Below, in pieces: positions 16,986-24,184 of a DNA stretch of 64,000 nt. Every line of letters starts with the position of its first letter. Within the stretch, counting starts at the first letter, position 1. Below the pieces are notes generated by a model. The model had not been told where the DNA came from and did not search any database. It saw only the letters and a list, made by a program, of their open reading frames with translations. The stretch covers positions 108,410 to 172,409 of the forward strand of contig JAJPKO010000018.1 in assembly GCA_021323655.1 (NCBI GenBank), written 5' to 3'. The DNA is from Acidobacteriaceae bacterium. GTDB lineage: Bacteria > Acidobacteriota > Terriglobia > Terriglobales > Acidobacteriaceae. The translations under genes were made by a program, and so were the position numbers.

Positions 16986-17318
16986 TTACTTCGACTGTTT
17001 CGCGACAACCTTGCTGGCAATCTTGTTGTATGTCGCCTGCGGAATGATCTTTTTCCGCACAAGGTCGGTCTTTTTAGCATAAGGACGCCCGTCTACGATC
17101 TTCTGGGCATAAGCATCACCAATGCCGGGAAGCGCCTTCAGTTGGTCCAGGCTGGCCGTGTTCAGGTCCACCAGGTCAGACGATTGCGTCTGCGCCGATG
17201 CCGCCTTCGCCGAGGATTTCGTGGACTTCGCCGTGGACTGCGCAAAACCCATATTGGTTCCGAACAGCAGTGCTACAGCCAGCGCCACCGCTGTCATCCA
17301 TGAATATTTCCGTTTCAT
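16986..17318 (-). CDS. Secreted ComEA-like helix-hairpin-helix protein
   Basis: A signal peptide (MKRKYSWMTAVALAVALLFG, cleavage near GFAQS) precedes a Ser/Thr/Ala linker. A helix-hairpin-helix repeat follows (DLNTASLDQLKALPGIGDAY, then a second hairpin ending in NKIASKVVAKQ). The ComEA family binds DNA in the periplasm during uptake. Short stand-alone forms like this one (110 aa, no membrane anchor) are common in acidobacteria and their role is unproven. It is probably co-transcribed with the YidB-like gene, which begins about 12 bases after this stop. Confidence 0.78.
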   Translation of the reverse strand: MKRKYSWMTAVALAVALLFGTNMGFAQSTAKSTKSSAKAASAQTQSSDLVDLNTASLDQLKALPGIGDAYAQKIVDGRPYAKKTDLVRKKIIPQATYNKIASKVVAKQSK

Positions 17319-17349
17319 TCCTGTTCTTTCTCCTTAAAGTGAGGGGGGA

Positions 17350-17913
17350 TTACTGCTTGGCTGGTTTATATCCGGCCTTGACTGCATCCTGCTCCGTCAT
17401 CCATTTGCCCTGCTTGGTCTTTCCATACCACCGCGATCCGGCCTTGTGATACACACCCGAATCCGTATTCACCCAGACCATTCCCGGCGAAGGCGGCGTC
17501 TGCGCCTGCACAGAGCTGGCCGAGCTCTTTGCTTTATGCGTGGAGGCAGTAGTGGATGAAGAGGCTGCTGTAGAAGAACTGGCCGGAGCGCTGGAAGCGG
17601 TGCTCGCTGCCGGAGTACTGGCCGGGGCGGCTGCTGTTGAGGCATCCGCAGAAGCATTCTTCTTCTTCCGCTTGGAAGTGCTGGTGGAAGCCGTGGCGCT
17701 CTGGTCCGCGCTCGCGCTTTGTGAAGCTGGAGCGCTGGCCGAGGTGTCTGCGGTTTTGTCCTTTTTTTTCTTCTTCGTTTTCGTCGTGGTGGAAGTCGAA
17801 GATGTGCTCTGGTCCTGCGTGCTTTGCCCATGGAGTGCGCAGGGCACAGCAAACCCAAAGAAAAATGCCGCCAGAACAATAGATGAGATATGACGTTTCA
17901 GATGCAGCTTCAT
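17350..17913 (-). CDS. Secreted Ala/Ser/Thr-rich protein with C-terminal GMVWVNTDSGVYH domain
   Basis: A signal peptide (MKLHLKRHISSIVLAAFFFG) is followed by about 110 residues of almost pure Ala, Ser, Thr and Lys, including two basic blocks (KTKKKKKDK and SKRKKKNAS). It ends in a compact domain of about 45 residues with GMVWVNTDSGVYHKAG, RWYGKTKQGKWM and TEQDAVKAGY. I recognise this ending as a small domain recurring in acidobacterial secreted proteins, of unknown function. The low-complexity part probably acts as an extended spacer. It lies upstream of the ComEA-like gene on the same strand. Confidence 0.65.
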   Translation of the reverse strand: MKLHLKRHISSIVLAAFFFGFAVPCALHGQSTQDQSTSSTSTTTKTKKKKKDKTADTSASAPASQSASADQSATASTSTSKRKKKNASADASTAAAPASTPAASTASSAPASSSTAASSSTTASTHKAKSSASSVQAQTPPSPGMVWVNTDSGVYHKAGSRWYGKTKQGKWMTEQDAVKAGYKPAKQ

Positions 17914-18172
17914 TCAGCCTCCTTTTGCTGACTCCTGCAAGTGGCTTCAGAATAGGCGATGCATGTCACAAACTCATGAATCTGCCGTTCTTAGGCTCCG
18001 GGCGTTCATACTCTTCTGTCCCTGGCCAGCTTGTCAAGACACCAGATGCCTCATCCATGGCCAGGACAGCGCTGTTGCGCCGCAGATGGCTTCTACATGC
18101 CTTTGTTTTCAATCTTATGCACCGACCAACGACTTTCTCTGCCGCTGCCGCGTCCATAATGGAGAAAGGCCC

Positions 18173-19396
18173 ATGCGATCTCCCTCCCCAAAAACGTTGC
18201 CCCTCTGTTTTGTGTTGGTTCTGGCTGCGAGCGCTCAAGCCCAGCAGCAGAACCCTCCAGTCCGCGTCTTTGAGTCACCGGAACCCGCGGCCGCTCAGAG
18301 CAAAAGCGCGGTCACACCGGCCACGGTCGAGGTACGTCCCGGCGTGCAGCTCATCCAGGCCAAAACTCCGGACACACAGGCGCTCTCATCGCGCAAAAGC
18401 TCCTACTCTTTCAAAGTGTCGCCGGGCGACTGGACTGACACTGGCGTCATTGTTGCTCCCGGTGACCACCTCGATTTTTCCGCCAGCGGAACCATCACTC
18501 TCGCCGACAACCGATCTTCCTCGCCCGCCGGGATCTCGCGCGGCTGGAAAGACCTCATCCGCCAGTTCCCGCTGAATACTGCCGACGCAGGCGCGCTGAT
18601 CGGACGCATCAGCAACAGTGATGCCTCCGTCCCTTTTCTCATTGGCACGAGCAAGCAGATGGACGTGACCATGACCGGACATCTGTACCTCAATGCCAAC
18701 CTCAGCAGCGATCTTTCCGGCACAGGAGACTATTCCGTCAAGCTGAAGATCTCAAAATCACAGGCCACTGTTACTCCCGCAACTTCAGTGGACCTCGGCA
18801 ACCTGCTCTCGCCTGATCTCTTCCGCAACATCCCTCGTACCGTGCAGGACGAACAGGGCCGACCCGGCGACATGGTGAACTTTGCCATCATCGGCACCAA
18901 AGACCAGGTGCAGAAGGCCTTCCAGGCGGCCGGATGGACCGCCGTAGACAAGACCACGCAGGACGCTATTCTCCACGGCCTCCTCGCCACGCTCTCGCAT
19001 GAGGCCTACACCGAAATGCCGATGAGCACGCTGTATCTTTTTGGCCGCCCGCAGGACCTCTCTTTCGCGCGAGCCGATCCCATCGCAGTCGCGGCCGTGC
19101 GCCATCATCTGCGCGTCTGGCAGACCAGCGAAACGGTGGACGGCAAGCCGCTGTGGGTCGGCTCCGCTACACATGACAATGGTTTTGAAAAAGACCAGCG
19201 CACCGGAGGCGTCACCCACCACATTGATCCCAACATTGACGCCGAGCGCGACTTCATCCAGCAGAGCTTTGCTGCGGCGGGCGTGCTCCAGGGCGCGGCC
19301 TACGTCATCCCTACAGACCCTGTGAAAGAGGCCCATACTGCCACCGGGGGCGGATTCCACTCCGATGGCCGCATCGTCGTGATGATGCTGCGTTGA
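18173..19396 (+). CDS. Exported LssY C-terminal-domain protein
   Basis: ATG 18173 is chosen because GGAG lies eight bases upstream and a signal peptide follows (MRSPSPKTLPLCFVLVLAAS, cleavage near AQAQ). The frame is open back to 17963, but that extension is Cys-rich and unlike a protein N-terminus. The first half is a beta-rich domain with a GDWTDTGVIVAPGDHLDFSA motif, similar to PA-I-type galactose-binding lectin sequences. The second half (DMVNFAIIGTKDQVQKAF to the end) matches the LssY C-terminal domain, including HDNGFEKDQ and HIDPNIDAERDF. The function of the family is unknown. The downstream permease starts 47 bases later. Confidence 0.65.
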   Translation: MRSPSPKTLPLCFVLVLAASAQAQQQNPPVRVFESPEPAAAQSKSAVTPATVEVRPGVQLIQAKTPDTQALSSRKSSYSFKVSPGDWTDTGVIVAPGDHLDFSASGTITLADNRSSSPAGISRGWKDLIRQFPLNTADAGALIGRISNSDASVPFLIGTSKQMDVTMTGHLYLNANLSSDLSGTGDYSVKLKISKSQATVTPATSVDLGNLLSPDLFRNIPRTVQDEQGRPGDMVNFAIIGTKDQVQKAFQAAGWTAVDKTTQDAILHGLLATLSHEAYTEMPMSTLYLFGRPQDLSFARADPIAVAAVRHHLRVWQTSETVDGKPLWVGSATHDNGFEKDQRTGGVTHHIDPNIDAERDFIQQSFAAAGVLQGAAYVIPTDPVKEAHTATGGGFHSDGRIVVMMLR

Positions 19397-19443
19397 AGAA
19401 GTAAACACGATAGGATGGTTGCGGCTCTACTCCGAATCATCCT

Positions 19444-21312
19444 ATGCGAACCTTCGACCTCCTTTTTGGCCGCCCCTTAGCATCTTCAGAGGAACGCGCA
19501 GAGCAGATTGGTCCTGCCGCTGGCATTCCCATCTTCGGTCTTGACGCGCTCAGCTCCGCCGCGTACGGCCCCGAAGCTGCCCTTACCCTGCTTATCCCGC
19601 TCGGAATGGCAGGCGTTCACTACATCGTCCCCGTCAGCCTGGCCATCATCATTCTGCTCGTCATTGTTTACTTCTCGTACCGCCAGACCATCGAAGCCTA
19701 CCCGCAGGGCGGAGGCTCCTACACCGTGACCACAGAAAATCTGGGCGATGGGGCCGGACTGCTCGCAGCTGCCGCGCTCATGATTGACTATATCCTGACC
19801 GCCGCCGTGGGAATTTCAGCCGGCGTCGGCGCGCTGGTTTCCGCCGTGCCCCGCCTGCAACCGCACACGCTGTCCCTGTGTCTGGCAATTCTTGCTCTGC
19901 TCACCATCGTCAATCTGCGCGGCGTGCGCGATACAGGTGTGGCCTTCATGGTCCCTACCTGCGCCTTTTTGCTCACCTTGCTGGCGGTCATCGTTTTCGG
20001 AGGCTTTCAGATGCTCGTGCATGCAGGGCATCCGCTTCCCGTAGTCGCTCCGCCAAAACTTCCCGCCGCCACAACCACGCTTAGCCTCTGGCTTCTGCTC
20101 AAGGTATTTTCGAGCGGCTGCACCGCCATGACCGGAGTCGAGGCCGTCAGCAACGGCGTCATGGCCTTCCGCAATCCCCGCACAAAAAATGCAAAGCTCA
20201 CCCTCACCATCATCATCGCCCTGCTCATCGTCCTGCTCGCGGGAATCGCCTTACTCTGCCGCGCTTATAACATCGGCGCAACCAACCCCGGCGCTCCTGG
20301 ATACCAGAGCGTGCTCTCACAGTTGACCGCCGCCGTAGCAGGAAAGGGGATCTTCTACTACACAACCATCGGCTCCATCCTTCTGGTGCTCGCTCTCTCC
20401 GCCAACACCGCCTTTGCCGATTTCCCGCGCCTTGCCCGCGCCATCGCCATGCGCGATTACCTCCCGCACATCTTCATTCTTCGTGGGCGCAGGCTCCTCT
20501 ACTCCCACGGAGTCATCGCCCTGGTCTTCTTTACCGCTCTGCTGCTCATCTTCTTTGGCGGCGTCACCGATCGCCTGATTCCGCTCTACGCCATCGGAGC
20601 CTTCCTTGCCTTCACTCTGTCGCAGGCTGGCATGGTTATCCACTGGCGGCGCCAGGGCAACGCCACTGGACGCATGATCGTGAACGGTATCGGCGCAACC
20701 GCGACCGGAGTGACCGTGCTCGTGGTGCTGGTGGCAAAATTTGCGGAAGGCGCCTGGGTCACCGCGCTGCTCGTGCCGTTCCTGATCCTCATCATGCAGG
20801 CCGTGCGCAGGCACTACCGGCGCGTCCAGCAGGAAACCGCCGAACCCGGCGCGATTGCAGTGCAAGGCCTCCGCCCCCCGCGCGTCATTCTCCCCATGGA
20901 CAAATGGAACCGCATCACGGAGAAGGGCCTGCGCTTTGCACTGATGATGTCCCCTGAGGTTGAAGTCGTACACGTGGACTGCGGCGATGAAGAGGACAGT
21001 ATCTGCGAAGTATGGAATGAGAAAGTTATTCAGCCGATTCAGCAGGCCGGACTGCCTGAGCCGCAGCTGGTCACCATCAAGTCGCCGTACCGCTTCTTCA
21101 TTCAGCCGCTGGTGGACCATGTTCTCGCAGAAGAAAAAAAATACGGCGACCGCCAGATCGCCGTACTCGTTCCTGAACTCGTCGTGCGCCACTGGTGGGA
21201 GAACCTGCTCCACAACCAGCGAGCCAACCTGCTCAAGCTGATCCTGCTGGTCAAAGGCAACCAGAAGATCATCGTCATCAATATCCCGTGGTACCTGACC
21301 CGGACGGCCTAA
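19444..21312 (+). CDS. KimA-like potassium transporter (APC superfamily)
   Basis: The 622-aa protein closely follows the KimA/YdaO layout, in which a 12-helix APC-fold transporter is fused to a cytosolic USP-like domain. Signature stretches include LDALSSAAYGPEAAL, SYRQTIEAYPQGGGSYTVT, KVFSSGCTAMTGVEAVSNGV and ANTAFADFPRLA. The C-terminal domain runs from about residue 480 (RVILPMDKWNRITEKGL) to LLHNQRANLLKLILL. In Bacillus KimA imports K+ by proton symport and is inhibited by c-di-AMP; transfer of that function here is by similarity recalled from memory. Generic amino-acid permease annotation is the alternative. Confidence 0.75.
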   Translation: MRTFDLLFGRPLASSEERAEQIGPAAGIPIFGLDALSSAAYGPEAALTLLIPLGMAGVHYIVPVSLAIIILLVIVYFSYRQTIEAYPQGGGSYTVTTENLGDGAGLLAAAALMIDYILTAAVGISAGVGALVSAVPRLQPHTLSLCLAILALLTIVNLRGVRDTGVAFMVPTCAFLLTLLAVIVFGGFQMLVHAGHPLPVVAPPKLPAATTTLSLWLLLKVFSSGCTAMTGVEAVSNGVMAFRNPRTKNAKLTLTIIIALLIVLLAGIALLCRAYNIGATNPGAPGYQSVLSQLTAAVAGKGIFYYTTIGSILLVLALSANTAFADFPRLARAIAMRDYLPHIFILRGRRLLYSHGVIALVFFTALLLIFFGGVTDRLIPLYAIGAFLAFTLSQAGMVIHWRRQGNATGRMIVNGIGATATGVTVLVVLVAKFAEGAWVTALLVPFLILIMQAVRRHYRRVQQETAEPGAIAVQGLRPPRVILPMDKWNRITEKGLRFALMMSPEVEVVHVDCGDEEDSICEVWNEKVIQPIQQAGLPEPQLVTIKSPYRFFIQPLVDHVLAEEKKYGDRQIAVLVPELVVRHWWENLLHNQRANLLKLILLVKGNQKIIVINIPWYLTRTA

Positions 21313-21371
21313 ACCTCGCTATAGCGGGTCGAGAATTCGCGCCTTTGGAACAATCTCAGGGTAGAAGCACC

Positions 21372-21424
21372 GGGCCTTTAGCCCAGTGAGCAAAGCCCCG
21401 GCGGAAACAGGCCTTCAGGCGGGG
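21372..21424. other. Hairpin-rich intergenic segment after the KimA-like gene
   Basis: GGGC-CTTTA-GCCC (21372-21384) is a small hairpin. CCCCG at 21396-21400 can pair with CGGGG at 21420-21424. It lies between convergent genes and could terminate either one, but it has no T run. Confidence 0.35.
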
Positions 21425-21429
21425 ATAAT

Positions 21430-21786
21430 CTAGTACCGCGACCTGCGGCCTGAATCCCGTCCGCCGCGTCCGCGATTGCCACCGCCGCGGTTGCCCGACT
21501 GTGCCTGATAGCAGCTCTTGCAGAACACCGGACGGTCGCCGCGCGGCTCAAACGGGACCGTGGTCTGCTGTCCGCATCCGGCGCAGATCACTGCCGTTCC
21601 CTGCGGCGAGCCACCCCAGCTGCGCTGTCCGCCGCCGCCAAATGAATCGTTCTTCTTCGCCTGACGGCAGGCCTTGCACCGCTTGGGTGTAGAGTATCCA
21701 CGCTCCTGGAAAAATGCCTGGTCGGCTTCCGTAAAGGTGAATTCCTGTCCGCAGTCGCTGCACGTAAGCTGCAGGTCTCCAGCCAT
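21430..21786 (-). CDS. Zinc-ribbon protein with RG-rich tail
   Basis: The 118-aa protein contains two zinc-binding modules. The first is CSDCGQEF with a CKAC partner (residues about 9-41). The second is CAGCGQQTTVPF with CKSC (about 69-93), the CxxC-x17-CxxC pattern of small bacterial zinc-ribbon proteins. The C-terminus is RGG-like (NRGGGNRGRGGRDSGRRSRY), which suggests RNA binding. It is convergent with the KimA-like gene and divergent from ffh. The exact role is unknown. Confidence 0.75.
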   Translation of the reverse strand: MAGDLQLTCSDCGQEFTFTEADQAFFQERGYSTPKRCKACRQAKKNDSFGGGGQRSWGGSPQGTAVICAGCGQQTTVPFEPRGDRPVFCKSCYQAQSGNRGGGNRGRGGRDSGRRSRY

Positions 21787-21926
21787 AGATATAGTTCCTC
21801 GCTTTCTTGCGTTCCGGCTGGAGAATTCCTGTAAAAAATCGCGCTTCTTGGAAATCCGGTCAGCGGCCCGACGATTGGCTTATTATCGCACTTCCCGCCC
21901 CGCTGATAAACTGAAAGCGATTCATC

Positions 21927-23306
21927 ATGTTTGAAAATCTCTCAGAAAAGCTCCAGCGGGCCTTCAAAAACCTTCGCGGACAAGGCACCATCAGCGAAGA
22001 AAACATCGGCGAGGCCCTGCGCGAAATCCGCGTCGCCCTCCTTGAAGCCGACGTGAACCTCAATGTCGTCAAGGACCTCATCGAGCACATTCGCGCCAAG
22101 GCCCTTGGGCAGGAGGTCATGACCGCCCTCTCGCCTACCGAGCAGGTCATCAAAATCGTCCGCGATGAGCTGATTACCCTGCTGGGCAAGGACACTGCCC
22201 GTTTCAACTTCGCTTCCCGTCCACCTACAGTCATCCTGATGGCCGGACTTCAGGGGTCCGGAAAAACTACCACCTCCGGCAAGCTCGCCGCATGGCTGCA
22301 AAAAGGCGGCCATCGTCCCATGCTGGTCTCCGTGGACGTTTACCGCCCCGCCGCGCGCGAACAGTTGAAGGTCGTTGCGCAGTCCATCAAAGCCAATCTT
22401 TACGAAGGCGATACCAAAGGCGAGCCCGCAGGCACAGCGCTCGTCGAGCGGCTGGCCAAAGAGGCGAAGCGCGAAGCCGTCATCTCCGGCTGTGACACCC
22501 TCATCGTGGACACTGCCGGACGCCTCCACATTGACGAAGACCTGATGGGCGAAATGGAGTCGCTCAAAAAGTTGCTCTCGCCACAGGAAATCCTCTTCGT
22601 CGCCGACGCCATGACCGGACAGGACGCCGTCAACTCCGCCAACCAGTTTCACAAGCGGCTCGGCCTGACTGGCGTCATCCTCACCAAAATGGATGGCGAC
22701 GCCCGCGGCGGCGCAGCGCTCTCCATCCGCCACGTGACCGGACAGCCGGTAAAGTTCATCGGTGTGGGCGAAAAGCCCGACGCCTTCGAGCCGTTCCACC
22801 CCGACCGCATTGTCGGCCGCATCCTCGGCATGGGCGACATCATGACGCTCATCGAAAAGGCGGAAGAAAAGCTCGACAAGAAGAAGTCCGAAGAGTTTGC
22901 CCGCAAGGCGCTTTCCGGCGACGGCTTTTCGCTTGAAGATTTTCGCGACCAGCTCCGCCAGATTCGTAAGCTCGGCTCTCTCCAGAGCATCATGAAGATG
23001 CTGCCCTCCGTTGGCCCGCTCGCCGGTATGCAGCAGATGGCCGACCAGGTGGACGAGAAGCAGTTTGTGCGCGTCGAAGCCATCATCAACTCCATGACGC
23101 CCAAAGAGCGCAATAACCATGAGATCATCTCCGGCAGCCGCCGCAAGCGCATCGCCGCCGGCTCCGGAACGACCGTGCAGGAAGTCAATCAGCTTCTGCG
23201 CCAGTACGCACAGATGCGCAAGATGTTTAAGAATGTTGGCAAGGGGGGACTGCTCCAGCGCCGTGCCATGGGTATGCTGAGTGGCATGCGTAGCGGCTTT
23301 CGCTAA
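21927..23306 (+). CDS. ffh: Signal recognition particle GTPase
   Basis: The 459-aa Ffh has the full SRP54 layout: an N domain (MFENLSEKLQRAFKNLRGQG), a G domain with P-loop GLQGSGKTTT (residues 107-116), DTAGRLHIDE and TKMDGDARGGAALS, and a methionine-rich M domain ending in MRKMFKNVGKGGLLQR. It binds 4.5S RNA and FtsY to deliver membrane proteins. The length is normal and all GTPase motifs are intact. The gene stands alone upstream of a peroxiredoxin-like gene. Confidence 0.96.
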   Translation: MFENLSEKLQRAFKNLRGQGTISEENIGEALREIRVALLEADVNLNVVKDLIEHIRAKALGQEVMTALSPTEQVIKIVRDELITLLGKDTARFNFASRPPTVILMAGLQGSGKTTTSGKLAAWLQKGGHRPMLVSVDVYRPAAREQLKVVAQSIKANLYEGDTKGEPAGTALVERLAKEAKREAVISGCDTLIVDTAGRLHIDEDLMGEMESLKKLLSPQEILFVADAMTGQDAVNSANQFHKRLGLTGVILTKMDGDARGGAALSIRHVTGQPVKFIGVGEKPDAFEPFHPDRIVGRILGMGDIMTLIEKAEEKLDKKKSEEFARKALSGDGFSLEDFRDQLRQIRKLGSLQSIMKMLPSVGPLAGMQQMADQVDEKQFVRVEAIINSMTPKERNNHEIISGSRRKRIAAGSGTTVQEVNQLLRQYAQMRKMFKNVGKGGLLQRRAMGMLSGMRSGFR

Positions 23307-23366
23307 ACAAGCCTGAAAACAAACCAGATGGAAGCAACAACCCGGCTGACTTACAGAGAAAGACTC

Positions 23367-24026
23367 ATGCTCGACCTCGATCACCGCCTCCAGGACCAGC
23401 TCGACGAAATTACTGCGAACACGCGCAAGCTTGTGCAGCCCGAGCGGCTTGCCATCAGCGAGCAGGCAGTCTCCGACCTCTTCGCCAGCGGAATCGAGCA
23501 GCAGATTCTACCCATCGGAGCAAAGGCCCCTGAATTTGCTCTTCCCGACGCCTCTGGACGCATCGTCCGTTCCTCCGACCTGCTCGCGCTCGCGCCCCTC
23601 ATCATCAATTTTTTCCGTGGTCGCTGGTGCCCCTACTGCGTCACTGAGCTGGAAGCCTGGCGTGACATCTATCCCGTCGTCCGCGAGCGCGGAGCACTCC
23701 TCATTGGCATCTCTCCGCAATCGGTCCGGCAGAGCGACTTCGCTGTTATCCAGCACAGCATCCCGTTTCCGCTTCTGCATGATTCGCACTGCGATCTGGC
23801 CCAGCACTTCGGACTTGCATACAAAGTGCCGCCCTTCCACCAGAACTACTACCGCAGCATTTTGGTCAACATTCCCTTCATCAATGGGGATGAAAGCTGG
23901 CTGCTCCCTCTGCCCGCCACCTACGTTATTGCCCAGGACGGCACGGTACTCTTCGCCGAAGCCTACGCGGACTTCCGTGTCCGTCCTGAGCCAGGCGAAG
24001 TCCTGAAACACCTGCCCAGGCGATAA
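23367..24026 (+). CDS. Peroxiredoxin-like (AhpC/TSA) protein
   Basis: The thioredoxin-fold protein has the active-site motif FFRGRWCPYC, a CxxC rather than the single peroxidatic cysteine context of AhpC. An N-terminal helical extension is typical of the peroxiredoxin-like family. The frame opens at ATG 23328, 21 bases after ffh, but that codon has no ribosome-binding site. ATG 23367 has GAGAAAG five bases before it and gives the expected N-terminus (MLDLDHRLQDQLDE), so I prefer it. A thiol-dependent peroxidase or reductase role is inferred. Confidence 0.75.
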   Translation: MLDLDHRLQDQLDEITANTRKLVQPERLAISEQAVSDLFASGIEQQILPIGAKAPEFALPDASGRIVRSSDLLALAPLIINFFRGRWCPYCVTELEAWRDIYPVVRERGALLIGISPQSVRQSDFAVIQHSIPFPLLHDSHCDLAQHFGLAYKVPPFHQNYYRSILVNIPFINGDESWLLPLPATYVIAQDGTVLFAEAYADFRVRPEPGEVLKHLPRR

Positions 24027-24043
24027 AGGGAACTCACTACTGA

Positions 24044-24080
24044 TGTCCGGATACGGACAATCTGCGTCCGAAAATGGACA
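24044..24080 (+). promoter_or_regulatory. Tandem enhancer-type palindromes upstream of a sigma-54 promoter
   Basis: TGTCCGGATACGGACA (24044-24059) is a perfect 6-4-6 inverted repeat. CGTCCGAAAATGGACA (24065-24080) is an imperfect second copy starting exactly 21 bp later. They lie about 109 and 88 bp before the -24 GG of the sigma-54 promoter, the normal place for an activator's binding sites. The matching regulator is not evident in this window. Confidence 0.7.
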
Positions 24081-24150
24081 TGCCGGTCATCGGCAAAGAT
24101 AAAAATCAACCTATCCCGCTGATTTCAAAGGGAACACCCTCGTCGTCGAA

Positions 24151-24168
24151 TTGGCAGACCGTTTGCAA
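24151..24168 (+). promoter_or_regulatory. Sigma-54 promoter of the permease gene
   Basis: TTGGCAGACCGTTTGCAA has GG at 24153-24154 and GC at 24165-24166, exactly ten bases apart. It matches the TGGCA and TTGCA boxes of the sigma-54 consensus. Transcription would begin near 24177, leaving only about eight bases before the TTG start codon. Confidence 0.8.
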
Positions 24169-24184
24169 CTAACAGGCATGGGGG